From: a virus
Strand: one strand, 5' to 3'
DNA length: 33,534 nucleotides
IMG/VR virus record: IMGVR_UViG_3300010370_000011
Location: 1 to 33,534 of that record
The notes beneath the pieces are model-generated. The model did no database searches and was not told the origin of the DNA. It saw only the letters and a list, made by a program, of their open reading frames with translations. This document shows, piece after piece, positions 6,299 through 13,034 of this stretch. Within the stretch, counting starts at the first letter, position 1. Each line of letters begins with the position of its first letter. A program made the translations under genes and the position numbers.

Positions 6299-8524
6299 AT
6301 GACAAAAACCTATTTAAGAAAACTCAGTTCACTGGGTTACTCCATCATCCCCGTAGATGAAAACAAGAGACCAATTGGAGCATGGAAAAAATACCAAACA
6401 GAAGCAAGATCACCTGATGAGGTAGAGCAATTAGATTCACCACTATATGGACTCGTCACAGGAGTGAATGATTTGGAGGTGATAGATGTGGATCTGAAGG
6501 TTCTTGTCGGACTCCAGGAGCAGAAAGCCTGGTGGAAAGAATACATCTCATTCATTGAGGATAACATCGAGGACTTTGCTGATAAGGTAGTGATCGCCAA
6601 AACAAAGAACGCAGGCTTCCATATCCTTTACAAATGCAAGAATGTAGGCACCAATACCAAGATAGCAACTCCAGAAGGATCATCGGAGGCTATCATTGAG
6701 TCAAGAGGTACAGGAGGGATGGTAGTTATCTACGAAAATTTCCTCACAGATAAACAATACCATGACATCAAGTACATCACAAATGAGGAGAGAGATATCA
6801 TTTGGGCGATTTCCCGCACTTTTAATCACGTCGAGGAGCAAACTATAGACGAGCCAAAGAAAAGCGATTACAAGGCCTCTAATGAGATGGACATTACTCC
6901 ATGGGCTGAATATAACGATAGGCATACAGCTCTTGATTTGATATCTGATGACTTTACGATAGTCAGAAACACATCAACCAGGTACATAATCAAGCGAAAT
7001 GGAGCCACATCCCCACATTCGGGATACGTCTACAAGGATTCTGGATGCATGTATCTGTTCACTACGGGTACCATCTATCCCAATGAGAAGCTGATAAGCC
7101 CTTTCATGATCTATGCCTACAAGTATCACCTGGGAAATACCACAGAAGCAGCTCGTGATCTGTATCAACAAGGATACGGATCCAGAAAAGCTCCGAAGGT
7201 AGAGATCAAGGCAGAGGTTCCTGATATCATCGATAGGGTTCAGTTCCCATTGGATATTTTCCCGGAGGACCTACAGAAATACATCGTACATTCAGCAAAT
7301 ACTCTTGGACTATCTACGGACTACATGGGATCCGCATTCATTTGGCTAACATCTGTCATCATTGGGAATGCTTTGAAGATAGAGGTCAAGCCAGGATGGC
7401 AGGAAACAGCTACAGTATGGATTGCAATAGTTGGTAAGCCTGGTATCGGAAAGACTCCATCGATTAATCAGATGATCTATCCACTACGTGAGGCCAATGT
7501 CAAGGAGCAAAAGGAATACGTGAAGCAATACGCCAAGTGGAGGGAATACGAAGCACTCGATAAAAAGGAGAAGCAATATGCTGAGGAGATTGATAAGCCT
7601 GTTAGCAAGCAGTTCCTGGTAGGTGATATCACACTTGAGGCCCTTGTGGATCTACATGAGCAGAATCCGAATGCTATTGGAGTATTCAAGGATGAGCTTG
7701 CTGGATGGTTTAAGGACATGAATAAGTACAGGCAGGGATCTGATCTCGAGTTCTGGCTATCATCCTGGTCAGGAACCAGCATCTCACTCAACAGAAAGAC
7801 ATCAAAGAGTGCATTCGTTGATCAGCCATTCATCCCTGTTCTTGGTGGCATCCAGCCTTCGGTATTTGAGGAATTCACTACGGGCCACAATAAAGAAAAT
7901 GGATTTGTTGATAGGATTCTGATAAGCTATCCTGAGCTATCCGTGAATCACTACAACAATGAGCATATGGATGAGGATGTCATCGAATGGTACCGGGCAT
8001 TTGTAATGAACTTTAGAGATGTGGTGAATAAGAAGCTACTTAAGTTCAATGAGAGGGCAGAGATTGAGAGCATCGTAGCCAAGTTCAACAACAAGGCCAA
8101 GGCCGAATGGATCCGAATACATGACAAGATCACTGACATCCAAAACTCAGAGGATGAAAATGAGTACATGAAGAGTATGCTTCCAAAACAAAAGAGCTAC
8201 ATTCCAAGGTTCGCACTGATATTGAATACCATCTGGAGCATCGTTGAAGATGAATACCAGGTGGCAACCATCCAGGTGGACAGCATTAAGCGAGCTGAGA
8301 GACTATCAGAGTATTTCATCAACATGAGTAAGCTAGTTAAGATGGATGTCAAGGAAAAGAATAACCTTCGGGTATTGGCTAAGACTACAGGATCGCTCTC
8401 AGAATTTGAGCAGTTTAAAGCTATGTATAAGGCGAATCCGAATCTGAATCGCACAACGGCATCAGAGATCCTGGAGGTTAGCAAGAGAATTATTTACAAA
8501 TGGATTAAAAAAATTGAGGAATGA
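6299..8524 (+). CDS. Primase-polymerase / DUF3987 helicase-like replication protein
   Basis: I chose the ATG at 6299 (741 residues) because the upstream alternative at 6236 would begin before the promoter. The first 200 residues look like an archaeo-eukaryotic-type primase-polymerase domain: G-Y-S-I-I-P-V then K-R-P near the start, and I-D-V-D-L-K at about residue 60 with the metal-binding Asp pair. The second half fits DUF3987: Walker A G-K-P-G-I-G-K-T-P at about 379-387, and an acidic K-D-E-L-A-G-W-F at about 464. The C-terminal 40 residues look like a helix-turn-helix. It likely primes and unwinds phage DNA. No separate DNA polymerase is present, so the host enzyme is probably used. Confidence 0.85.
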   Translation: MTKTYLRKLSSLGYSIIPVDENKRPIGAWKKYQTEARSPDEVEQLDSPLYGLVTGVNDLEVIDVDLKVLVGLQEQKAWWKEYISFIEDNIEDFADKVVIAKTKNAGFHILYKCKNVGTNTKIATPEGSSEAIIESRGTGGMVVIYENFLTDKQYHDIKYITNEERDIIWAISRTFNHVEEQTIDEPKKSDYKASNEMDITPWAEYNDRHTALDLISDDFTIVRNTSTRYIIKRNGATSPHSGYVYKDSGCMYLFTTGTIYPNEKLISPFMIYAYKYHLGNTTEAARDLYQQGYGSRKAPKVEIKAEVPDIIDRVQFPLDIFPEDLQKYIVHSANTLGLSTDYMGSAFIWLTSVIIGNALKIEVKPGWQETATVWIAIVGKPGIGKTPSINQMIYPLREANVKEQKEYVKQYAKWREYEALDKKEKQYAEEIDKPVSKQFLVGDITLEALVDLHEQNPNAIGVFKDELAGWFKDMNKYRQGSDLEFWLSSWSGTSISLNRKTSKSAFVDQPFIPVLGGIQPSVFEEFTTGHNKENGFVDRILISYPELSVNHYNNEHMDEDVIEWYRAFVMNFRDVVNKKLLKFNERAEIESIVAKFNNKAKAEWIRIHDKITDIQNSEDENEYMKSMLPKQKSYIPRFALILNTIWSIVEDEYQVATIQVDSIKRAERLSEYFINMSKLVKMDVKEKNNLRVLAKTTGSLSEFEQFKAMYKANPNLNRTTASEILEVSKRIIYKWIKKIEE

Positions 8525-8712
8525 AAACAGTATCAGCAATCATGTTCGTAGCATACAGCGTACTGCTGTACATGCTACTGAGCAAGGAGGAAAAAAAGCA
8601 AGTCATCACTCCTGAGAAAGAAGCATTCACATATGTGAACATCGAAGAGGATACAACGCTAAACAATAATCAGAAAGCATATTACGATTACCTTTATGAA
8701 CACACAAAATAA
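8521..8712 (+). CDS. Small membrane-anchored protein, 63 aa
   Basis: The start overlaps the previous stop (ATGA). Residues 4-20 form a hydrophobic segment, followed by K-E-E-K-K-Q and an acidic, Asn/Tyr-rich tail. The short basic start and the lack of a clear signal peptidase site favour an inner-membrane anchor. Unknown function; its end overlaps the nuclease gene by 17 bases. Confidence 0.65.
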   Translation: MKTVSAIMFVAYSVLLYMLLSKEEKKQVITPEKEAFTYVNIEEDTTLNNNQKAYYDYLYEHTK

Positions 8713-9163
8713 GAAACGAATCCAGCAGATGGAGCTGGAGAATCTCAGACAGAAACATCCATCTGTTCCAGAGCATTGCCTGGCTAAGTCAGCATGGAGT
8801 GATAAGACAGCTAACGGACTCACAAAGATGGTCACATCGTTCTTGTCATTCTCAGGACATCAAGCAGAGCGAATCAATACCATGGGTACTTTCCGAGGAC
8901 CAAAGAAATACACTAACCTTGATGGAGTCACCAGATCAGTAGGCAGAGGAACCTATACAAAAACAACAGGCACCAAAGGATCCGCAGATATTTCAGCTAC
9001 CATCAACGGCAGATCAGTTAAGATTGAAATCAAGATAAATGATAGACAGTCTGAAGATCAGAAACGATACCAGGAATCTATTGAGCGAGCTGGAGGGGTT
9101 TACAAAATTGTTCGAAACTTTGATGAATTTATTGAGTGGTACGATTCCTTTGTATTAAAATAA
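8696..9163 (+). CDS. VRR-NUC-like nuclease (PD-(D/E)XK fold)
   Basis: A protein of 155 residues. The second half carries the restriction-nuclease core: G-T-K-G-S-A-D-I with D98, then V-K-I-E-I-K with E111 and K113, followed by S-E-D-Q-K-R-Y with Q122, and G-G-V-Y near residue 135. This order matches VRR-NUC nucleases, which can act on branched DNA. Located between the helicase and the annealing protein, it is a good candidate for resolving replication or recombination intermediates. The N-terminal 60 residues are not recognised. Confidence 0.75.
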   Translation: MNTQNKKRIQQMELENLRQKHPSVPEHCLAKSAWSDKTANGLTKMVTSFLSFSGHQAERINTMGTFRGPKKYTNLDGVTRSVGRGTYTKTTGTKGSADISATINGRSVKIEIKINDRQSEDQKRYQESIERAGGVYKIVRNFDEFIEWYDSFVLK

Positions 9164-9176
9164 TTATTTACATTTG
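9149..9176 (+). promoter_or_regulatory. Promoter of the recombination operon
   Basis: TTTG at 9149-9152 and TACATTTG at 9169-9176, spaced by 16 bases, resemble the Bacteroidota promoter. The first element lies within the end of the nuclease gene. The ATG at 9199 follows 22 bases later. Confidence 0.6.
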
Positions 9177-9198
9177 TATAAATTAAAACACAAATAAA

Positions 9199-9738
9199 AT
9201 GGCAACAAGAAAAACACAAGAAGAGGAGATTTCATCTCCAGCATCTCTGTACATGAAGCTATGGAGAGCAAAGCGTGAGATCGGTAAGGTCCACAAGAAC
9301 GCAAAGAATCCACATTTCAAACAGAACTACGCTGATCTAAATGCGGTCCTGGATGCATGTGAGGGTATTCTACTGGAGCATGGACTGATGATCCTGCAAC
9401 CAATCAAGGAGGATGTAGTGATAACTCAGATAGTAGATATTGATTCCGGGGAATGTATCGAGTCTTTCATCAGACTCCCACAGCTACAGAATCCACAGCA
9501 GCTCGGTTCTGCGATAAGCTACTACAGAAGGTATACATTGATCAGCTGCCTCGCATTAGCTTCTACAGATGACGATGGAGCCGAAGCTGGCAAAGCTATT
9601 CCAAAGCAGATCGAGAAGCCAGGACTCGATGCTGAGAGATTCGCAGGAGCATTGAAGAGCATTGCTGATGGAAAGTACACGGCAGAGCAATTGAAAAAGA
9701 ACTATACACTAACACTTGAGCAACTATCTGAGCTATGA
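9199..9738 (+). CDS. ERF-family single-strand annealing protein
   Basis: A protein of 179 residues of the ERF recombinase type. Visible signatures are K-N-P-H-F-K-Q-N-Y-A-D-L-N near residues 36-50, the core G-S-A-I-S-Y-Y-R-R-Y-T-L at about 103-115, and the acidic D-D-D-G-A-E-A-G directly after. ERF proteins anneal complementary single strands during phage recombination. With the exonuclease at 9887 it forms a typical two-component recombination system. Its own promoter lies just upstream, and its stop is coupled by ATGA to a small membrane gene. Confidence 0.9.
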   Translation: MATRKTQEEEISSPASLYMKLWRAKREIGKVHKNAKNPHFKQNYADLNAVLDACEGILLEHGLMILQPIKEDVVITQIVDIDSGECIESFIRLPQLQNPQQLGSAISYYRRYTLISCLALASTDDDGAEAGKAIPKQIEKPGLDAERFAGALKSIADGKYTAEQLKKNYTLTLEQLSEL

Positions 9739-9890
9739 AAAAACTACTGACATACCTTTTGATCTGCCTGATATTGGCAGCAATCGGAGGAATATTCTAT
9801 CTCATTCATTCATATCTTGGATCATGGCCTGTGGCTATCATCATCTTGATGTCGATGGCATTTCTAATCCTTAAAAATATCGAGTCATGA
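9735..9890 (+). CDS. Small two-helix membrane protein, 51 aa
   Basis: This ATG-started gene overlaps both neighbours by ATGA, a tight coupling that supports it as real. The protein has membrane segments at about residues 4-25 and 31-47. It has the same length and layout as the 51-residue product of 4496-4651, including a Y-L-G-S-W turn between the helices. It lies between annealing protein and exonuclease, but nothing links its function to recombination. Confidence 0.65.
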   Translation: MKKLLTYLLICLILAAIGGIFYLIHSYLGSWPVAIIILMSMAFLILKNIES

Positions 9891-10519
9891 AATGGAGACC
9901 TTCAAGCATCGGCAAGCTGATGACCAACGCAAGATCAAAGAATGAGGTTCTTTCTGAGACTGCAAAGAGCTATATCAAGAGCCATGCGAAACAGAATTTT
10001 TATGGCTACAATCTTGAGCTGAACAACAAGTACATCAACAAGGGAATCCTCCAGGAACATGACTCAATTGATCTGATCAATGCCGTTCGATTCACGGACT
10101 ACTCAAAGCATATCGGAAGGGTAGAGACTGAGCTGATGTCAGGTGAATGTGATATCCTCCTAGATGACATGATCATCGATGTGAAAACATCGTGGTCCCT
10201 GGAGACTTTCCCAGCAACCAGAGATGATGCTGATGATAGAGATTACGAATGGCAAGGAAGAGCCTACATGCATCTCTATGATCGTGATGTATTTGAGGTA
10301 ATCCATTGCATGGTGTCAACAGATCCAAAGGATGAGTTTAATCTACTCACTCCATGGGATAACCTATCTGTTCACCGGGTAGATCATATTGATCCTGCAA
10401 AGCGTATTACTGTATGCAGATACGAGAGAGATCTTGACCTGGAGCTTGACATGCTAACTAAGCTACGATATGCTTCTGAGTTTTATGCTCAAGTGATGAA
10501 TGAATTAGTAAATAAATAA
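9887..10519 (+). CDS. YqaJ/lambda-exonuclease-like nuclease
   Basis: A protein of 210 residues. It starts with K-W-R-P-S-S-I-G-K, typical of YqaJ-type exonucleases, has the nuclease core G-E-C-D-I-L-L at residues 86-92 and I-I-D-V-K-T-S at 96-102 (D89, D98 and K100 as catalytic candidates), and a W-Q-G-R-A-Y-M-H-L helix at about 138-146. The enzyme would digest one strand of DNA ends so that the ERF protein can anneal the exposed strand. It is the last gene before the AT-rich cassette cluster at 10518-11430. Confidence 0.8.
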   Translation: MKWRPSSIGKLMTNARSKNEVLSETAKSYIKSHAKQNFYGYNLELNNKYINKGILQEHDSIDLINAVRFTDYSKHIGRVETELMSGECDILLDDMIIDVKTSWSLETFPATRDDADDRDYEWQGRAYMHLYDRDVFEVIHCMVSTDPKDEFNLLTPWDNLSVHRVDHIDPAKRITVCRYERDLDLELDMLTKLRYASEFYAQVMNELVNK

Positions 10520-10540
10520 CCTTTAAATCAGAGTAAGATG
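10518..10540 (+). repeat. Repeated intercistronic leader, copy 3
   Basis: AACCTTTAAATCAGAGTAAG followed by ATG, identical to copy 1 although 5.5 kb away. Here the upstream gene ends with its own TAA just before, so the copy is almost wholly noncoding. Confidence 0.9.
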
Positions 10541-10732
10541 AATTTTAAAATCAAATTTATTAAAGGTTCTTGGGTTAATGATGATGTAGATTTACTTCCT
10601 ACAATTAAATTAAGAACAGGCAGTAAAGCAAATGAAGAACTTAAAGTTATTGCAACGAGTATAGCTTTATGTTGGTTAAAATGGGGAATTATGTTCTCTG
10701 TTGGTAAAATAGAAACTTTAAAATCAGAGTAA
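10538..10732 (+). CDS. Hypothetical protein, 64 aa
   Basis: The start is the ATG of leader copy 3. The 64-residue product begins with M-N-F-K-I-K-F-I-K and has a hydrophobic C-terminal half with I-A-L-C-W-L-K-W-G. No family recognised. Base composition is strongly AT-rich compared with the exonuclease gene just upstream, a sign of separate origin. The last codons and stop (S-E-stop) are formed by leader copy 4. Confidence 0.65.
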   Translation: MNFKIKFIKGSWVNDDVDLLPTIKLRTGSKANEELKVIATSIALCWLKWGIMFSVGKIETLKSE

Positions 10733-10736
10733 GATG
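10714..10736 (+). repeat. Repeated intercistronic leader, copy 4
   Basis: AACTTTAAAATCAGAGTAAG followed by ATG: one C is missing and one A added relative to copy 1. Because of this the upstream frame reads through the first TAA and stops at the second, inside GAGTAA. Confidence 0.85.
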
Positions 10737-10919
10737 AAAATATTTAGGAGTATAATTCGATTTTTTGGATGTTTTTTATTTATGTATGTTTTTTTGTCAT
10801 ACATCCAAAATCAATGGGATTTTTTAAAATGGGATAAACTTGATAGATTAAGTCATTTTCTGGTCTCTCTTATTTTGTTCGGACTTGCAGAATCATATGT
10901 ATTTCTTAAAAAACAATAA
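10734..10919 (+). CDS. Small two-helix membrane protein, 61 aa
   Basis: Starts at the ATG of leader copy 4. Two membrane segments lie at about residues 10-25 (F-F-G-C-F-L-F-M-Y-V) and 42-57 (F-L-V-S-L-I-L-F-G-L), joined by a Trp/Asp/Lys-rich loop. Strongly AT-rich codons. Not similar in detail to the 51-residue membrane proteins of this genome. Unknown function. Confidence 0.65.
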   Translation: MKIFRSIIRFFGCFLFMYVFLSYIQNQWDFLKWDKLDRLSHFLVSLILFGLAESYVFLKKQ

Positions 10920-10921
10920 AT

Positions 10922-10944
10922 AACCTTTAAACCAGAGTAAAATG
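10922..10944 (+). repeat. Repeated intercistronic leader, copy 5
   Basis: AACCTTTAAACCAGAGTAAA followed by ATG: two substitutions relative to copy 1, the most diverged copy by substitutions. It leads to the third member of the KAEEL / CALIAVDE family. Confidence 0.85.
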
Positions 10945-11241
10945 GAAAAATTAAAGAATTATGCTAACCGCAAGCTGACAGCTAAAGAGAAGGCAGAAGA
11001 GTTAGTTAAAAAAATGCTATCAAAAAGCCCCAACGTACAAGATGGAGTATCAAGCATTGATATCATTCAAGCAAAGTTATGCGCACTGGTAGCTGTTGAT
11101 GAGGTGATGAATGCTCCTCATAACAATATCTACATGGAATTAATACCAGAAGATGCTGATAGTACCGATTGGTTTTGGGATGAATTTGATGCATATTGGA
11201 TTGATGTTCGAAAAGAAATTGAAGCGTTATGGGAGAAGTAG
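10942..11241 (+). CDS. Small early protein, KAEEL / CALIAVDE family, copy 3
   Basis: A protein of 99 residues, longer than its paralogs at 4788 and 5191. It shares T-A-K-E-K-A-E-E-L at about residues 13-21, A-K-L-C-A-L-V-A-V-D-E in the middle and Y-W-I-D-V-R-K-E-I-E at the end. It differs by a basic N-terminal extension and an acidic insert with D-S-T-D-W-F-W-D-E-F. Like copy 2, it sits behind the repeated leader. The end overlaps the next gene by 13 bases. Confidence 0.8.
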   Translation: MEKLKNYANRKLTAKEKAEELVKKMLSKSPNVQDGVSSIDIIQAKLCALVAVDEVMNAPHNNIYMELIPEDADSTDWFWDEFDAYWIDVRKEIEALWEK

Positions 11242-11429
11242 TAATTCAAAAACACAAGTACAATCCAAAGAGTAATGGATACTATTGGCAGATTTCATTC
11301 GTACAATTTTCTTCTGTATCTTTGACGATAGAGGAATATCATGAAGCAGCTCATAAATTGGATAAAATCATTGAGGAAATTGAAGCCAGGAGAATGGCTG
11401 TGGATAGTAATAATCAACACAACAAATAA
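11229..11429 (+). CDS. Hypothetical protein, 66 aa
   Basis: A 66-residue protein: an N-terminal strand-like region with Y-Y-W-Q-I-S-F-V-Q-F, then a helix with E-E-Y-H-E-A-A-H-K-L-D-K-I-I-E-E-I-E. The layout (sheet then charged helix) resembles many small early phage proteins. No family recognised. The stop is directly followed by the start of the SSB-like gene. Confidence 0.65.
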   Translation: MGEVVIQKHKYNPKSNGYYWQISFVQFSSVSLTIEEYHEAAHKLDKIIEEIEARRMAVDSNNQHNK

Positions 11430-11693
11430 ATGGAAACAAAAGTAAACAGCGGAGCGATCTTCAAGAATGATCGTAAAACAGCAGAGAATCAGCCAGACTA
11501 CAGAGGCAAGATCAATGTAGAAGGTAAGGAGTGGGAGATCTCACTATGGTTAAAAGAAGCACAATCTGGGAACAAGTATTTCAGCGCAGCTATCAAGGAG
11601 CCATGGGTAAAGCCTGATGAGGTTCAAGCTCCAGCAAAGCCTGTGCAAACTAATCTAATGAACGAAACTGATGACGATGGACTTCCGTTCTGA
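11430..11693 (+). CDS. SSB-like protein (DUF736-like)
   Basis: A protein of 87 residues. The body begins G-A-I-F-K-N-D-R-K and contains P-D-Y-R-G-K-I-N-V-E-G-K-E-W-E-I-S-L-W, the pattern of short OB-fold-like phage proteins often annotated as DUF736 or single-strand binding. The C-terminus D-D-D-G-L-P-F copies the acidic tip of bacterial SSB, which recruits partner enzymes. It would protect single-stranded DNA for the ERF and exonuclease system upstream. The OB fold is inferred. Confidence 0.65.
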   Translation: METKVNSGAIFKNDRKTAENQPDYRGKINVEGKEWEISLWLKEAQSGNKYFSAAIKEPWVKPDEVQAPAKPVQTNLMNETDDDGLPF

Positions 11694-11880
11694 TAGATCA
11701 TTGAGTGACACGTTGAGGGATGAGCTGAATGCTCGTCTCTCAGCTCGTTACAAGCTCAAGAACTTCGCTAATGATACAGGTCTCAAGTACTATTCACTAT
11801 GGAGATTCATGAATCATAAGCCTGTGACCAACCAACTACTCGATGAACTGTATGCTGTTCTGGCACAGACAAGCCTATGA
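11671..11880 (+). CDS. Small helix-turn-helix protein, 69 aa
   Basis: A protein of 69 residues with a helix-turn-helix pattern at about residues 30-55 (L-K-N-F-A-N-D-T-G-L then Y-S-L-W-R-F-M-N) and a following helix L-L-D-E-L-Y-A-V-L. The start could be the ATG at 11671 or 11677; both overlap the SSB-like gene. It overlaps the sigma-like gene downstream by up to 38 bases. Probably a transcription regulator, possibly acting with that factor. Confidence 0.65.
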   Translation: MTMDFRSDRSLSDTLRDELNARLSARYKLKNFANDTGLKYYSLWRFMNHKPVTNQLLDELYAVLAQTSL

Positions 11881-12355
11881 GATCGCTCACAAGATCACCG
11901 GAGGCCATCCACTACACGAGGACCTGGTCTCACATACCTATCTTATACTCTCAAAGCACAATATCCCCTCAGCCGATCTTCCAAGAACCTTCGCTCGGTT
12001 CGCATGGAATCAGTGGAAATGGCCAGAGAGTGAATTCAACAAGCTATTCAAAGCAGATACCAGAGTACTATCATATGACATCGACATCGAATTCAGAGAG
12101 AAGGATGAGGAGGACTTATCCGAGTACAAGCAGATCCTGGAAGAGCATCTGGATAAATCTCCTGAGAATGATCAGGAGCTGTTTCTCAATACGATAGTCA
12201 AGATGCATCTGTGTGGGATGACCTTCCGTGATATCAAGTCAGAGACAGGACTATCACTCAGAGTAATACATTCAGCAATCAAACAATTCAAATATGATTT
12301 ACATTCTTTTTATTCTGTCGAGCATCGGGATAGCCCGTGCGATGCAGACATTTAG
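11843..12355 (+). CDS. Sigma-70-like factor
   Basis: A protein of up to 170 residues; ATGs at 11843 and 11852 are both possible, the second giving a shorter overlap. The first part has a sigma region 2-like helical pattern with H-E-D-L-V-S-H-T-Y-L-I-L. Residues 112-150 resemble region 4: F-L-N-T-I-V-K-M-H-L-C-G-M-T-F-R-D-I-K then L-S-L-R-V-I-H-S-A-I-K-Q-F-K, with the second helix as the -35-type reader. It is small for a sigma factor, like ECF-type or phage factors. It may direct host RNA polymerase to late genes. Confidence 0.65.
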   Translation: MNCMLFWHRQAYEIAHKITGGHPLHEDLVSHTYLILSKHNIPSADLPRTFARFAWNQWKWPESEFNKLFKADTRVLSYDIDIEFREKDEEDLSEYKQILEEHLDKSPENDQELFLNTIVKMHLCGMTFRDIKSETGLSLRVIHSAIKQFKYDLHSFYSVEHRDSPCDADI

Positions 12356-12506
12356 CATGCCAGATATCAAGCCGTTCAACTGTCAGTCATGCATGTCATT
12401 CTGGGGATGCCTGGCACTGATAGGATTCTATGACTGGCATATGATTCCCCTGGCTTTCATTAGTTACTTACTTTCAGACTTGATACTGGTATGGGAACAA
12501 AAATAA
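12294..12506 (+). CDS. Small membrane protein with CXXC, 70 aa
   Basis: The gene begins 62 bases before the end of the sigma-like gene in another frame. The 70-residue protein has hydrophobic segments at about residues 2-17 and 35-64, and a F-N-C-Q-S-C-M-S-F-W motif between them. Proteins with P-F-x-C-x-x-C-x-S-F-W are frequent in Bacteroidota phages and resemble DUF1360-type membrane proteins. Role unknown. A shorter start at 12342 would remove the first membrane segment. Confidence 0.65.
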   Translation: MIYILFILSSIGIARAMQTFSMPDIKPFNCQSCMSFWGCLALIGFYDWHMIPLAFISYLLSDLILVWEQK

Positions 12507-12691
12507 AACAGCTTTTGAAGAAGCTCTTCAAGAAGCGAGACATCCGAGAGATGACAGAGCAAGACATAAAGATGGCCATGATCGGAGCTATTGTACTACA
12601 GGAGCTTCATGACGATAGAGGTCTACGCAGAAAGCTCAGAGGCACACAGCTAGAGCAGAAACTAAAATACATAATACGCAATGATTTCTGA
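12491..12691 (+). CDS. Hypothetical basic protein, 66 aa
   Basis: Starts 16 bases before the end of the membrane gene. It has a strongly basic N-terminus (K-Q-L-L-K-K-L-F-K-K-R) and a following helix with T-E-Q-D-I-K-M-A-M-I-G-A-I. The amphipathic start could bind nucleic acid or membrane. No family recognised. The end overlaps the next gene by 11 bases. Confidence 0.6.
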   Translation: MGTKIKQLLKKLFKKRDIREMTEQDIKMAMIGAIVLQELHDDRGLRRKLRGTQLEQKLKYIIRNDF

Positions 12692-13034
12692 TGAATTAAA
12701 AACACAGGTGCAGAGGTTCCAAAGAACAAGATCCTTTGCCCTTAATGAGAACCTTAAGGAGGAGCTGGCAGATTGGTTCCGCCTTACAAGGCAGGCAACT
12801 CTCAATGTGAGATGTGGCACATGCCTACGCAATGCTATGAATGATCTGGCAAAGTCTATCCAGGAGGAATCCAACAAGGAGATCAAACCAGCGAAGATTC
12901 AGTTTATCGGTGTGAAACAGTACAACTATGATGGCATGAGCTACAACGAGCTGAAGCGTGAGGCCAAGAAGAAAGGTATCAAGATGGAGCAGGCACCAAC
13001 AAAGCAGGAACTATTAGAAGCCCTCAAGAAATGA
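12681..13034 (+). CDS. Hypothetical protein with HeH/SAP-like C-terminus
   Basis: A protein of 117 residues. The middle has V-R-C-G-T-C-L-R-N-A-M, a Cys pair in a helix context. Residues 86-117 (M-S-Y-N-E-L-K-R-E-A-K-K-K-G then T-K-Q-E-L-L-E-A-L-K) match the short two-helix HeH/SAP-like motif that binds DNA. Proteins with this pairing are common in Bacteroidota phages just before late genes. Its stop overlaps the start of the first glycosyltransferase gene (ATGA). Confidence 0.65.
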   Translation: MISDELKTQVQRFQRTRSFALNENLKEELADWFRLTRQATLNVRCGTCLRNAMNDLAKSIQEESNKEIKPAKIQFIGVKQYNYDGMSYNELKREAKKKGIKMEQAPTKQELLEALKK

